50,993 bases of DNA, from assembly GCA_902167985.1 (NCBI GenBank), contig CABHNZ010000027.1, positions 1-50,993 on the forward strand, given 5' to 3'. How positions within the stretch are numbered: the stretch's first letter is position 1; each line of letters opens with the position of its first letter. Shown here piece after piece: positions 41,710 to 50,252 of this stretch. The DNA is from Shinella sp. UYSO24 (GTDB lineage Bacteria > Pseudomonadota > Alphaproteobacteria > Rhizobiales > Rhizobiaceae). The translations under genes were made by a program, and so were the position numbers. The notes beneath the pieces were generated by a model. The model was not told the origin of the DNA, did not search any database, and was given only the letters and a program-made list of their open reading frames with translations.

Positions 41710-44165
41710 TGCGCACTCCCCTCGTCTCAAGCCACACGGCCGGCCAGGCGGCCCCGTGTGCTGCTCGCAATGTCCGGATCGTTTTGAGATCGTCCTTGCC
41801 GGACGCCCCCACGAAGCTGAGGGTCAATGGCCCGAGCGCCATATCAAACAGCCGCCGCCCCTCGGGCGTTGCCACATAGTATTCGCGCTTCGGGATCGCT
41901 TTCGACACGATCTCGATCTGCCGCTGGTTGAAGCCGATCCGCTCATAAAATTCCCGCGTCCCCGGCTCTCTGGCGGCGCCATTCGGCAGGCAGATCTTTG
42001 TCGGGCAGGATTCTTTCAAAACATCGATGATCCCCGAACGCTCCGCGTCCGAAATCGACTGCGTTGCCAGCACGACCGCGCAATTCGCCTTGCGCAGGAC
42101 TTTTAGCCATTCCCGGATCTTCTCGCGAAACACCGGATGCCCCAGCATCAGCCAGGCTTCGTCAAGAACGATGAGGCTCGGAGAGCCGTCGAGCCGCTTC
42201 TCGATCCTGCGAAACAGATAGGTCAGGACGGGCACGAGGTTGCGCTCGCCCATATTCATAAGCTCTTCGACCTCGAACGTCTGAAACCCTCTCAAGCTCA
42301 GTCCATCGCTCTCGGCGTCGAGAAGGTAGCCCAGCGGACCATCGACCGTGTAGTGAAAAAGCGCATCCTTGATCTCGCGGAGCTGAACCCCAGAGACAAA
42401 ATCCGAGAGCGATCGCGCATTGGACGATGCCATCAGCAAGATCTGCCGCGAGATGGCGTTGCGGTGGTCCGGCATCACGGACACGCCCTGAATGGCGATC
42501 AATGTCTCGATCCAGTCGCAAGCCCAGGCCCGATCGGATTCGCTCGAAAGATCCTCCAATGGACAAAAGGAAAGTGCCGTGCCAGTTCCGGCTCCAGCAC
42601 CAGCACGGGCCCCTCCCCTTCCAGCCCTCCGCCGATCGCGTAATGCGCTCCCCCGACCGCAAGCGTCAGAGGCTCGAGCGAACGGCCCTTGTCGAAGGCA
42701 AAGATCTGCGCGAATTCGTAACGTCTGAACTGCGCGGCGATGAGAGCAAGGAGCGTGGATTTTCCAGATCCGGTTGGGCCGAAGATCAGGGTATGCCCGA
42801 CATCGTCGATATGAAGGTTGAGCCGAAACGGCGTTGAACCGCTTGCCACTTGCATCAGTGGCGGCGAATTTTCCGGGAAGAAGGGGCACGGGGCAACGGG
42901 AGAACCGGCCCAGACGGTGTTGAGCGGCACGAGATCAGACAGATTGCTCGTATTGATCAGAGGCTCGCGGATATTGCAGTACCAGTTTCCCGGCAGGCTG
43001 CCCAGAAACGCGTCGGTGGCATTCAGCGTCTCGATGCGCGCGCCAAAGCCCTCCGCCTGGACAAGGCGACGCACAGCCTCGGCCTTTTCCTGAACCACTG
43101 ATTGATCTTCGTCGAAAAGGACGATCACCGGCGTGTAGTATCCGTAGGCAACGAGCTGCGAAGCGGCTTGCGCAATCGCATCCTCGATTTCGCCCACCAT
43201 CGTCATCGCGTCCTGATCGACAGAGCGGGATTGGGTCTGGAATAGCTGATCGAAGAATGGACGCACTTTCTGCTGCCACTTTTTGCGCGTCCGCTCGAGT
43301 TTTTGGCGGGCCGTTTCCGCATCCAGGAAAATGAACCGCGAGGACCATCGATAGGTGAGCGGCATAAGATCGAGGCTATCGAGAATGCCCGGCCAACTTT
43401 CCGCCGGCAGGCCATCGATCGCCACCACGGCCAGATACCTGTTTTCCGCCTTCGGCGTCAGGCCATGCTGAAGCTCGGCTGTCGCGACCCAGTCCAGATA
43501 GAACGGGATATCTGGCAACCGGACCGGGTGGCTTTCTCCCGTGATGCAGAACCGGACGAACTGCATGAGCTCGTCATACCGTGCGTTTCTGGCCCCTCCC
43601 CGCTCCGAGGTCACGATTGTCAGCATCCGCCGGATCGATAGGGTATTGGCGAGATATTGCTCGACTTCCCGGATAGCGGTCCGGAAATCCGTCAGCACAG
43701 CATCAGCATAGGAACGCTGACGGCTTTCACCGTCGGAATAGACATAGCGGGCAAGCCCCGTCCGCTTCGCGTCGTCCGGGCGATGGGTCAGGATGATCGC
43801 ATGCTTGCTCTCGAAATGGCCATGCGCGCGACTGAAATGCGTCCGCCTTTCGGCGTCGATCGCCCGCGTGACGGGATCGGGAAAAACGAGCGTTCTTCCG
43901 TCGGATACTCAACCGTCGGGATACGGACCGCCTCGACCTGAATGATCCACCCGGAACCGAGATGCACGAGCACGGCGTTGATCTGGCGCGAAAGCTCGTT
44001 GCGTTCCAGATCGGTGGCGCTTTCGGAATCTGGGCCGGCGAAATACCAGCCCGCCATCAGGCTTCCATCCTTGAGCAGCATGATGCCATTGTCGACGAGG
44101 CCGGCATAGGGAACCAGATCCGCGAAGGAAGGACCGGTCGAGCGAAATCTTTTGAGCGCAACCAA
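41684..44165 (-). pseudogene. trbE: TrbE (VirB4-type) ATPase, two frameshifts
   Basis: The TTG at 44165 has GAGGAG 6 bases upstream and starts LVALKRFRSTGPSFADLVPYAG, the family N-terminus. Frame 1 ends near 43879, frame 2 (DPVTRAIDAERRTHF through Walker A GPTGSGKSTL, about 42755) ends near 42616, and frame 3 contains SFCPLEDLSS, RAWACDWIE, Walker B LIVLDEAWLMLGHP and VLATQSISDAERSG. Both changes equal one lost base; the second lies in a G-rich tract. Summed length is about 820 residues, as expected. TrbE energises pilus assembly. Frame 1 alone would give only about 125 residues. Confidence 0.88.
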
Positions 44166-44175
44166 GCCAGTCTCC

Positions 44176-44475
44176 TCAGTATTTGCGCCAGGGGGCGGTC
44201 GTTGCACGATAGTAGGGCTTGTAGGAGATGTGTCTGATATAGACCCGCCGCATCATTGGATCCGACTTCGCCATCACGCGCAGCACACCGATCGTGACGA
44301 TCCAGAGGGTAAGCCCGATCACGACGGAATAGACCGTCAGCACGACGAAGATCAGGATCGCGGCGATCAGCCCCGTGACCAGTGTCAGCTCACGATCGGC
44401 CCCGAGAAGCAGGTTTGGCCGTGAGAGAGCGCGATGAATGCGATTGCGCTGCAGGCCAGCGTGCGCGTCAGGCAT
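44176..44475 (-). CDS. trbD: TrbD (VirB3-type) membrane protein
   Basis: 99 residues, intact. An N-terminal segment LQRNRIHRALSRPNLLLGADRELTL matches the VirB3/TrbD start. Two closely spaced membrane spans follow (VTGLIAAILIFVVLTVYSVVIG and a second hydrophobic run), then a basic cytoplasmic tail. VirB3 proteins partner VirB4 at the inner membrane. The start overlaps trbC by 8 bases and the end abuts the trbE TTG start. Confidence 0.85.
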   Translation of the reverse strand: MPDAHAGLQRNRIHRALSRPNLLLGADRELTLVTGLIAAILIFVVLTVYSVVIGLTLWIVTIGVLRVMAKSDPMMRRVYIRHISYKPYYRATTAPWRKY

Positions 44476-44845
44476 TGCCTTCCTCCCCTACTGGAGTGGA
44501 ATGGAGGGCCTGCATCTCATTCGAAATCCCGATTGTTGCCCCCGTCGCGCCGAAGAGCCCGACGAGCGTGGTTGCACCGAGAAGGATGCCTGCGACCAGC
44601 ACGATGTACATGAGGCGCCGCGCGAAATCGTTCAGCTCACCCCCGAATATCAGCATGCCGCCGGCAACCGCGAAAGCCGCCAAGGCGATGAAACCGGCCA
44701 CCGGCCCGGTGATCGACTCCTGGATCTGCTCCAGAGGCCCCTCCCAGGGAAGGCTTCCCCCCGAGCTCGCAAATGTCGGGCCCGCACAGATCAGCAGCAT
44801 GCCCGCTGCTGCGATCGCGATTATCGTTCGCCTCTCAAGCTGCAT
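44468..44845 (-). CDS. trbC: TrbC (VirB2-type) prepilin
   Basis: 125 residues, intact. A signal-like hydrophobic start (MQLERRTIIAIAAAGMLLICAGPTFASSGG) is followed by the pilin core: ITGPVAGFIALAAFAVAGGMLIFGGELNDFARRL, then a second span. TrbC is cut and cyclised, probably by TraF (16186), then polymerised into the conjugative pilus. It overlaps trbB by 11 bases at its start and trbD at its end. Confidence 0.87.
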   Translation of the reverse strand: MQLERRTIIAIAAAGMLLICAGPTFASSGGSLPWEGPLEQIQESITGPVAGFIALAAFAVAGGMLIFGGELNDFARRLMYIVLVAGILLGATTLVGLFGATGATIGISNEMQALHSTPVGEEGNA

Positions 44846-45800
44846 GTCTTACCTCCTGATCGCAGTGTTCGAGTTCGTATTCGCCGCCGGAAAAGCCTTT
44901 GACGGAGACGATTTCGTTTATCCGCCGGCCCGTAGCTGTCCTGACGATGGAGACGATGACGTCGACGGCCTGTCCGATGACGCCTTGCATCGGCTGCTGG
45001 CTGACCTCGGCGGTCAGTTGCTCGATCCGCTGGAGCGCCGAACGAGCCGTGTTGGAGTGGATCGTGCAGATCCCACCGGGATGGCCGGTGTTCCAGGCCT
45101 TAAGGAGTGCCAGTGCCGCGCCATCGCGGACTTCTCCGACCACGATACGGTCTGGGCGAAGCCGCATCGTGCTTTTCAGAAGCCGCGACATGTCGACCGT
45201 GTCGCTTGTTCGAAGCGCGATGAAGTTCGCAGCACTACACTGGATCTCGGCGGTGTCTTCCAGGACGACGACCCGATCGTCAGGCGTGCTTGCAACGATC
45301 TCGGCAATGATTGCATTCGCAAGTGTTGTCTTGCCCGACCCGGTTCCGCCCGACACGATGATGTTTCGGTGCTCGCGGACCGCCCGACGGATGATGCCGG
45401 CTTGCCTGTCGCTCATGATGCCGGCCGTCACATAGTCGTTGAGCGGGATCAGCCGCGATGCCCGACGCCGGATCGTGAAAGAAGGGACCGGGACGACAGG
45501 TGGGATCAGGCCCTCGAAGCGGTGGCCACCGTTCGGTAGTTCCCCCGATACGATTGGATGACTGGCGTCGATCTGCGAACCGAGAAGATGCGCCACGCTG
45601 CCGATCACGATCTCGGCAGCAGCGGCAGACAAGTGCCCTGCCAGGCTTGAGCCCTGGCCAAGGCGCTCGATAAAGACTTGGCCATCCGGATTGAGCATGA
45701 TTTCGACGACCGACGGCTCCAGAAGGGCCGCGCAGATCTGTGCGCCGAGCGCCTCGTCAAGTTTGCGCGCAAGCCTGAGCTGCGACTGTTCATTGAGCAT
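44835..45800 (-). CDS. trbB: TrbB (VirB11-type) secretion ATPase
   Basis: 321 residues from the ATG at 45800, which has GGAGGT 5 bases upstream; the long in-frame extension to 45935 is not supported. Motifs: Walker A GGTGSGKTT, Asp box-like VVVLEDTAEIQ, RPDRIVVGEVRDGAALALLKAWNTGH (Walker B region) and CTIHSNTARSAL (His box). It is the hexameric ATPase that switches between pilus building and DNA transfer. It is first in the trb operon, without the usual traI upstream. Intact. Confidence 0.9.
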   Translation of the reverse strand: MLNEQSQLRLARKLDEALGAQICAALLEPSVVEIMLNPDGQVFIERLGQGSSLAGHLSAAAAEIVIGSVAHLLGSQIDASHPIVSGELPNGGHRFEGLIPPVVPVPSFTIRRRASRLIPLNDYVTAGIMSDRQAGIIRRAVREHRNIIVSGGTGSGKTTLANAIIAEIVASTPDDRVVVLEDTAEIQCSAANFIALRTSDTVDMSRLLKSTMRLRPDRIVVGEVRDGAALALLKAWNTGHPGGICTIHSNTARSALQRIEQLTAEVSQQPMQGVIGQAVDVIVSIVRTATGRRINEIVSVKGFSGGEYELEHCDQEVRHAA

Positions 45801-45929
45801 GGCGACCTCCGCGATTGAGATCGAAGGCAGCCTCGCTGGTCGTCTGGAAAGCTGGTCGGATGACCATGAATTATCCCCCGGTGCGTTAGGACGAGGGAAA
45901 GTTGCAACGCTGAGAATCGCCGGTCGACC

Positions 45930-45943
45930 TAGCACATGTGCTA
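45930..45943. promoter_or_regulatory. Candidate TraR-box palindrome, trb promoter site 1
   Basis: TAGCACATGTGCTA, a perfect 14-bp palindrome, sits 130 bases upstream of trbB and is repeated exactly 70 bases further on. It shares all but one base with the site at 12682 beside oriT. Confidence 0.6.
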
Positions 45944-45999
45944 AAGGGTGATTCTATCGCCTCGGCGTCGAGTCGGCGGTTTGCGTGTAAAATCGCCCC

Positions 46000-46013
46000 T
46001 AGCACATGTGCTA
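46000..46013. promoter_or_regulatory. Candidate TraR-box palindrome, trb/rep intergenic site 2
   Basis: Second exact copy of TAGCACATGTGCTA, 70 bases (about seven helical turns) from the first, between the divergent trb and rep operons. In Ti plasmids TraR acts in the same interval to raise both transfer and copy number. Confidence 0.6.
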
Positions 46014-46061
46014 ACCGGCCGATTTCACTAGTTTTGCACCGGAATCACCTAAAGAGCTGGA

Positions 46062-46080
46062 ATCGTGAATGATTCACGAT
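46062..46080. promoter_or_regulatory. Palindrome upstream of repA, possible RepA/RepB operator
   Basis: ATCGTGAAT and ATTCACGAT flank a single G, a perfect 9-bp inverted repeat 143 bases before the repA start. RepABC operons are usually repressed by RepA with RepB at a palindrome in this position. The 422-base interval 45801-46222 otherwise contains the two TraR-like boxes, a GTTAAC repeat pair (46119, 46130) and the leader hairpin. Confidence 0.5.
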
Positions 46081-46171
46081 GAGCTTGTGCTCTCCAATCC
46101 CCCTCAAGCAATCGGCGTTAACCCTTTGTTAACCAACAAACGTTTGACGCCAACTCGGAATCGAGTAATCG

Positions 46172-46220
46172 TGCCTCGACGGAAAATCAGCGACGATCAA
46201 TAAAATTCCGTCGTGAGGCA
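46172..46220 (+). promoter_or_regulatory. repA leader hairpin that would hide the ribosome site
   Basis: TGCCTCGACGGAA (46172-46184) pairs with TTCCGTCGTGAGGCA (46206-46220) with one bulged T. The 3' arm contains the GTGAGG ribosome site and ends 2 bases before the repA ATG, so folding would block translation initiation. Confidence 0.6.
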
Positions 46221-46222
46221 AA

Positions 46223-47434
46223 ATGACGACCAAAGCAAAGATTAGCGAACCGACAGAATCATCTGCTGACAAGATCAGCAGGCATTCGCAACTGTTGTCG
46301 AGTCAGCTCCAGTCGATCAGACAACGCCTGTATGAACCAGAAAGCGCTAAGACGCTGAAAACGTACACATCGCGCGAAGTCGCGACGCTCCTCGGCATCG
46401 CCGAGTCGACGTTGCGGCAAATGTCGCTGGATGGCCAAAGCGCCATTCCTGATCGCCAGGACAATGGTCGTCGGATCTATACGCTGTCCCAGGTCAATGA
46501 ACTTCGCGAGCATCTTGCGCGCAAGAGGCCCGCAGAAGCTTTGGATTTCCTCCCGCGTCGCCAACCTGGCGATAAGCTGCAGGTCATCGCGGTGGCCAAC
46601 TTCAAAGGCGGTTCCGCCAAGACGACGACAACCGTTCACCTCGCGCATTATCTTGCGATCCAAGGGCTCCGCGTCCTCGCAATTGACCTCGATCCGCAGG
46701 CTTCGCTGTCTGCAATGTTTGGATATCAGCCGGAGTTCGACGTCGCTGAGAACGAAACAGTCTATGCTGCGATACGCTATGACGAGGTCCGCCGCCCTAT
46801 CCAGGAGGTAATTCGCAGCACCTATTTCGAGGGTATCGATCTTATCCCGGCAAATTTGGAGCTCATGGAATATGAGCACGAAACGCCTCAGGCGATTGCC
46901 GAGGGATACGGTCGCGGCGACGAGATCTTCTTCCGTCGGCTGTCTGCCGTGATTTCTGAGGTGGAACAGAACTACGACGTCGTCCTTATCGATGCACCAC
47001 CTCAACTCGGCTATTTGACGCTTGGCGCGCTTTGTGCGGCAACAGGGCTCTTCATCACCATCCACCCTGCGATGATCGATGTTGCAAGTATGAACCAGTT
47101 CCTCGCCATGATGAGCGACCTCATGCATGTAATTGAGGAACGTGGTGGTACCTTAAGCCATGATTTTATTCGCTATATCCTCACTCGTCACAATCCTAAC
47201 GATGGCCCACAGGTCAATGTCGTCACCCTTCTTCGATCACTGTTCAAGGACGATGTGCTGGCACCCGCGGTCGTGGAGACGACCGCCATTGCGAGCGCGG
47301 GTCTTGAGAAAAAAAGCCTCTACGAACTGTCGAGAGGCAGTGTTAATCGCGACACTCTGAGCCGTGCCCTTGAATCGGTTGATGCCGTGAACAGCGAAGT
47401 GTTTCAGCACATCAAGCAAGTGTGGGGTCGATAA
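46223..47434 (+). CDS. repA: Plasmid partitioning ATPase RepA (ParA type)
   Basis: 403 residues. The N-terminal third contains a helix-turn-helix (TYTSREVATLLGIAESTLRQMSLDG) used for operator binding. The ParA ATPase core has the deviant Walker A FKGGSAKTTTT (about 130-140), LAIDLDPQASLS and VVLIDAPPQLGYLTL. RepA with RepB segregates the plasmid and represses its own operon. Its start follows a potentially sequestering hairpin. The stop overlaps the repB start (TAATG). Intact. Confidence 0.93.
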   Translation: MTTKAKISEPTESSADKISRHSQLLSSQLQSIRQRLYEPESAKTLKTYTSREVATLLGIAESTLRQMSLDGQSAIPDRQDNGRRIYTLSQVNELREHLARKRPAEALDFLPRRQPGDKLQVIAVANFKGGSAKTTTTVHLAHYLAIQGLRVLAIDLDPQASLSAMFGYQPEFDVAENETVYAAIRYDEVRRPIQEVIRSTYFEGIDLIPANLELMEYEHETPQAIAEGYGRGDEIFFRRLSAVISEVEQNYDVVLIDAPPQLGYLTLGALCAATGLFITIHPAMIDVASMNQFLAMMSDLMHVIEERGGTLSHDFIRYILTRHNPNDGPQVNVVTLLRSLFKDDVLAPAVVETTAIASAGLEKKSLYELSRGSVNRDTLSRALESVDAVNSEVFQHIKQVWGR

Positions 47435-48486
47435 TGGTCAATCCTCGTGAACGCAATCAAAGGATGAAAAGCCTATTCGGCAACGTCGATCCGAACGCGC
47501 TCTCAAACCAGCCAGCCCCCTCCCCTACCCCAATCGAGGCAGACAAGCGCCGAGTCGGATCCGCTGCGGTGAAGTCAATGGACCGCGCATTCGTCTCAAT
47601 CGAGGAAGAAAATAGGCGTCTGCACGACCAACTTACTTCAGCAGAGTCTGTCGTCGAAATCGACGCCGAAAAAGTGATCCCCTCATTTGTCGCCGATCGC
47701 TTGGATATCGAGGGCGATCCGGGATTTGCGACTTTCGTGGACGGTATTAACGAATCCGGACAGAAGATTCCTATTCTCGTACGTCCTCTGGATGGAAAGC
47801 CTGGGTACTACCAGGCGGCTTATGGCCATCGACGACTGAAGGCATGCCAGATCCTGAAGCGCCCCGTAAAGGCTGTCGTCAGGTCGATGTCCGATGAAGA
47901 ACTGATCATTTCGCAAGGGATCGAGAACTCTGAGCGCCTGAACCTATCTTTCGTTGAGCAGGGTCTGTTCGCCCTGTCTCTCAAAGAAAAGGGATATACG
48001 CGCGAAACGATTTCGATTGCGCTTGGTAGGAAGCCCGGCCAGAGCATCACCTATATCTCCACAATGACCAATACGGTCGCTCAGATACCAGTGTCTCTCA
48101 TCCGTTTGATTGGTGCAGCTCCCTCTGTCGGTCGTCCGAAGTGGGAAAAGCTGGCATCGCTTGTAACTGATAAAAGCCTGAACCCTAGGCAACAGGACGC
48201 TCTCGATCACCTTACAGCATCGACAGAATGGCAAGCGTCCGACACACAACAGCGATTCCAGTTGGTTTTGGGTGCTTTTGACGAGACCATTCAAGCCTTA
48301 CCGGACAAGTCTGAAGTCTCATTGGGCGACGGCTTCGTGATCTCGGCGGTCACGGCCGGGACGAATACGCGAATTTCTATTCCGAACAAACGCCTTCCGG
48401 GCCTTTCAGGGTGGCTGCTGCAACGGCTTCCCGATCTCGTCGAAGAGTTCAAGTCTCAGCAGGAAAAGGATTCAGACATGTCCTAG
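47434..48486 (+). CDS. repB: Plasmid partitioning protein RepB (ParB type)
   Basis: 350 residues from the ATG overlapping the repA stop (MVNPRERNQRMKSLFG). The N-terminal RepA-interaction segment is followed by the ParB core (FVDGINESGQKIPILVRPL, YYQAAYGHRRLKACQ) and the helix-turn-helix SFVEQGLFALSLKEKGYTRETISIALGRKPGQSITY. It should bind centromere-like parS sites; palindromes at 50069 and 50253 are candidates. A gap of 240 bases separates it from repC and houses the antisense RNA. Intact. Confidence 0.92.
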   Translation: MVNPRERNQRMKSLFGNVDPNALSNQPAPSPTPIEADKRRVGSAAVKSMDRAFVSIEEENRRLHDQLTSAESVVEIDAEKVIPSFVADRLDIEGDPGFATFVDGINESGQKIPILVRPLDGKPGYYQAAYGHRRLKACQILKRPVKAVVRSMSDEELIISQGIENSERLNLSFVEQGLFALSLKEKGYTRETISIALGRKPGQSITYISTMTNTVAQIPVSLIRLIGAAPSVGRPKWEKLASLVTDKSLNPRQQDALDHLTASTEWQASDTQQRFQLVLGAFDETIQALPDKSEVSLGDGFVISAVTAGTNTRISIPNKRLPGLSGWLLQRLPDLVEEFKSQQEKDSDMS

Positions 48487-48499
48487 ACACTCTGGATAA

Positions 48500-48585
48500 G
48501 GAAAAGGGCCCATCGACTGCAATCGATAGACCCTTGATCCCATAAGCCAGCGGAACGAAATCGAACCGTCAACCTCAGCTGTAAC
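48500..48585 (-). ncRNA. incA: repABC antisense RNA (ctRNA, IncA-type)
   Basis: On the reverse strand a promoter is visible: -35 TTGATT (48615-48620), 17-base spacer, -10 TAGAAT (48592-48597), predicting a start near 48585. A hairpin (AAGGGTCTATCGA...TCGATGGGCCC) followed by TTTT ends it at about 48502, giving roughly 85 nt. Such RNAs lie between repB and repC in repABC plasmids and lower RepC synthesis, giving incompatibility. The transcript start is inferred from promoter spacing, so its length may be off by several bases. Confidence 0.75.
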
Positions 48586-48620
48586 GAACTGATTCTAAGA
48601 CGGTCCGTATTCTTAATCAA

Positions 48621-48650
48621 GCCTCTGCTTGCGTAGAGGCGTGGTTTTTG
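48621..48650 (+). terminator. repC leader attenuator hairpin
   Basis: GCCTCT and AGAGGC pair around an 8-base loop and are followed by GTGGTTTTTG. This terminator-like structure precedes repC by 76 bases and could be favoured when the antisense RNA pairs with the upstream leader, the known control logic of this plasmid class. Confidence 0.65.
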
Positions 48651-48725
48651 CGTGCGCGCCAATGGCTTCCTGACATCTCAATACATAGGGAACTGCGTCC
48701 TCCAGGGCGTAGTATCGGGTTTGCT

Positions 48726-49913
48726 ATGACCAGATCGGTTCAAGTCGCCTCATTTAGGCGCGTCACGCCTGCGATTATTGCCAGCGCACAGCTTGCCTTA
48801 AGCACGGATGTTCCTGACGTGAACAAGTCGGAGATGGCGCTTCTGTTGAAGCGCGCTGCACCCGTACTTGGTATAGACGGCACGACTTATCACGTACTCG
48901 ATATCCTCCTCGGTCTGTCGAGAGCCGACGATTGGAAAGGCGACGCTCGCCCTTTGGTGGCTATCTCGAATGCGAAGCTCGCTGAGTACACCATGCGGTC
49001 TGAGCGCACAGTGATGCGCTGCGTTCGCAAGCTCGTCGAATTGGGCATCGCGGCTTATCGAGATAGTTCGACCGGCAGACGGTTCATCCAGCGCAGTGCC
49101 GATGGCGAAATCGCTTGCGGTTTCGGGATTGACTTCACACCAGCTCGCGTCAGAGCCCCTGAGCTTCAGGCGATGGTCGCCGATTATCACAGTCGCCTTC
49201 AGCGTGAGTTGTCTGCTCGGCGAGACGTCGCACGTCTCACAAGAGCCATGACGGACCTAGATGTCGCATTTCCCGAGCACAATGGGCGCTTTATGATTGA
49301 GATCCGAAGGATTCTCGGCAACCCAGCAGACATCGTTGATCGAGCCGATCAGATGCAGTCCGCATATGCGGATGCTATCACCCTCGTATCAAAGGACGCT
49401 TCTCCGGCAATGACATGCAAGGGTGACATCAGTGACACCCCTTATATAAATACAAATCTAGGATCTGAATCTGTAATTAGTAACAACACGGACACAGATG
49501 CAGCATCTCGGGAAAGCAAGCCATCGCAAGTCCAATCCCAAACTCGACAGAAGGAAAGTGAGCTTCACGTTCTATCCAGCGTGCCACTACAACTGTTGAG
49601 CTCCGCGTGCCGTCAAGCGCAGGAAATGACAGGACTTGCAATACGCAATTGGTCAGATCTGCGGAATGGAGGCGAGACGCTTCGTCGTATGATCGGTCTC
49701 CCCGAACGACTCTGGCTCACCGGCGTCTCAAAGGTCGGCTCCCATGCTGCCGCAGCAATTGTAGCTACCGTCTTGGAGAAAACGCTACGGCAGCCACACC
49801 TTATCACCAAACCTGCCGGTTATTTTCATGCAATGATATCGCGAGCCGTTAGAGGAAAACTCCGGCTGGATCGAACGTTATTCGGCCTCCTTCAAACTCC
49901 CGCGGTAGTCTGA
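48726..49913 (+). CDS. repC: Replication initiator RepC
   Basis: 395 residues from ATG 48726 (MTRSVQVASFRRVTPAI); a longer reading from 48648 is not typical. The N-terminal DNA-binding region contains ALLLKRAAPVLGIDGTTYHVLDILLGLS and the winged-helix segment LAEYTMRSERTVMRCVRKLVELGIAAY. The C-terminal domain has LWLTGVSKVGSHAAAAIVATVLEK. RepC initiates replication at an AT-rich oriV inside its own gene; an AT-rich run (TATAAATACAAATCTAGG region, 49443-49490) fits. Expression is limited by the antisense RNA upstream. Intact. Confidence 0.93.
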   Translation: MTRSVQVASFRRVTPAIIASAQLALSTDVPDVNKSEMALLLKRAAPVLGIDGTTYHVLDILLGLSRADDWKGDARPLVAISNAKLAEYTMRSERTVMRCVRKLVELGIAAYRDSSTGRRFIQRSADGEIACGFGIDFTPARVRAPELQAMVADYHSRLQRELSARRDVARLTRAMTDLDVAFPEHNGRFMIEIRRILGNPADIVDRADQMQSAYADAITLVSKDASPAMTCKGDISDTPYINTNLGSESVISNNTDTDAASRESKPSQVQSQTRQKESELHVLSSVPLQLLSSACRQAQEMTGLAIRNWSDLRNGGETLRRMIGLPERLWLTGVSKVGSHAAAAIVATVLEKTLRQPHLITKPAGYFHAMISRAVRGKLRLDRTLFGLLQTPAVV

Positions 49914-50068
49914 TTGTCGCCAGCGCTCGACAGGCGCCATCGGACCCAAACTTTAAGTTCGCACGATCACCCCTTGTTTCCCTAAGGGAAATGAGACGAG
50001 TCCTACTCGCCTTCGAGACGAAGCAATTAAAAACTGCATTCGAGAAATGATCGAGCGATTTCTAGCAG

Positions 50069-50088
50069 GGGGTCACAGTTGTGACCCC
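50069..50088. repeat. Palindrome GGGGTCACA-GT-TGTGACCCC, parS candidate 1
   Basis: Nine-base arms around a GT centre, 156 bases after repC. Its inner 18 bases recur at 50253-50270 with an AC centre, that is, as the reverse complement. Paired sites after repC suit RepB centromere binding. Confidence 0.55.
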
Positions 50089-50252
50089 ACCTGTCGAAAT
50101 TAGAAATACGCCAAATTCACCGCAGCGCCTGATTCCTTGAAGACCTGCCACCACAGAGCTATCGGAGACATTACTGAGGTTAGCCCCACTCGGAACGGTT
50201 TCGGCTCTACCTCAATCGCAGACGCCAGCACCATCTTCATGATGAACTGAAG

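Noticed and set aside
811..43882. Programmed frameshifting as explanation for the split genes
   Set aside because: Sites share no slippery heptamer with downstream structure, and traA would need five events; loss of single bases is simpler.
46119..46136. GTTAAC...GTTAAC pair upstream of repA as parS
   Set aside because: Each GTTAAC is a short palindrome and the pair is not the 16-bp GTTnnCnGCnGnnAAC dyad; kept only as a weak alternative.
49400..49445. GGGTGACATCAGTGACACCC inside repC as a third parS-like palindrome
   Set aside because: The arms pair imperfectly and the sequence differs from the post-repC sites in orientation of the TCAC core.
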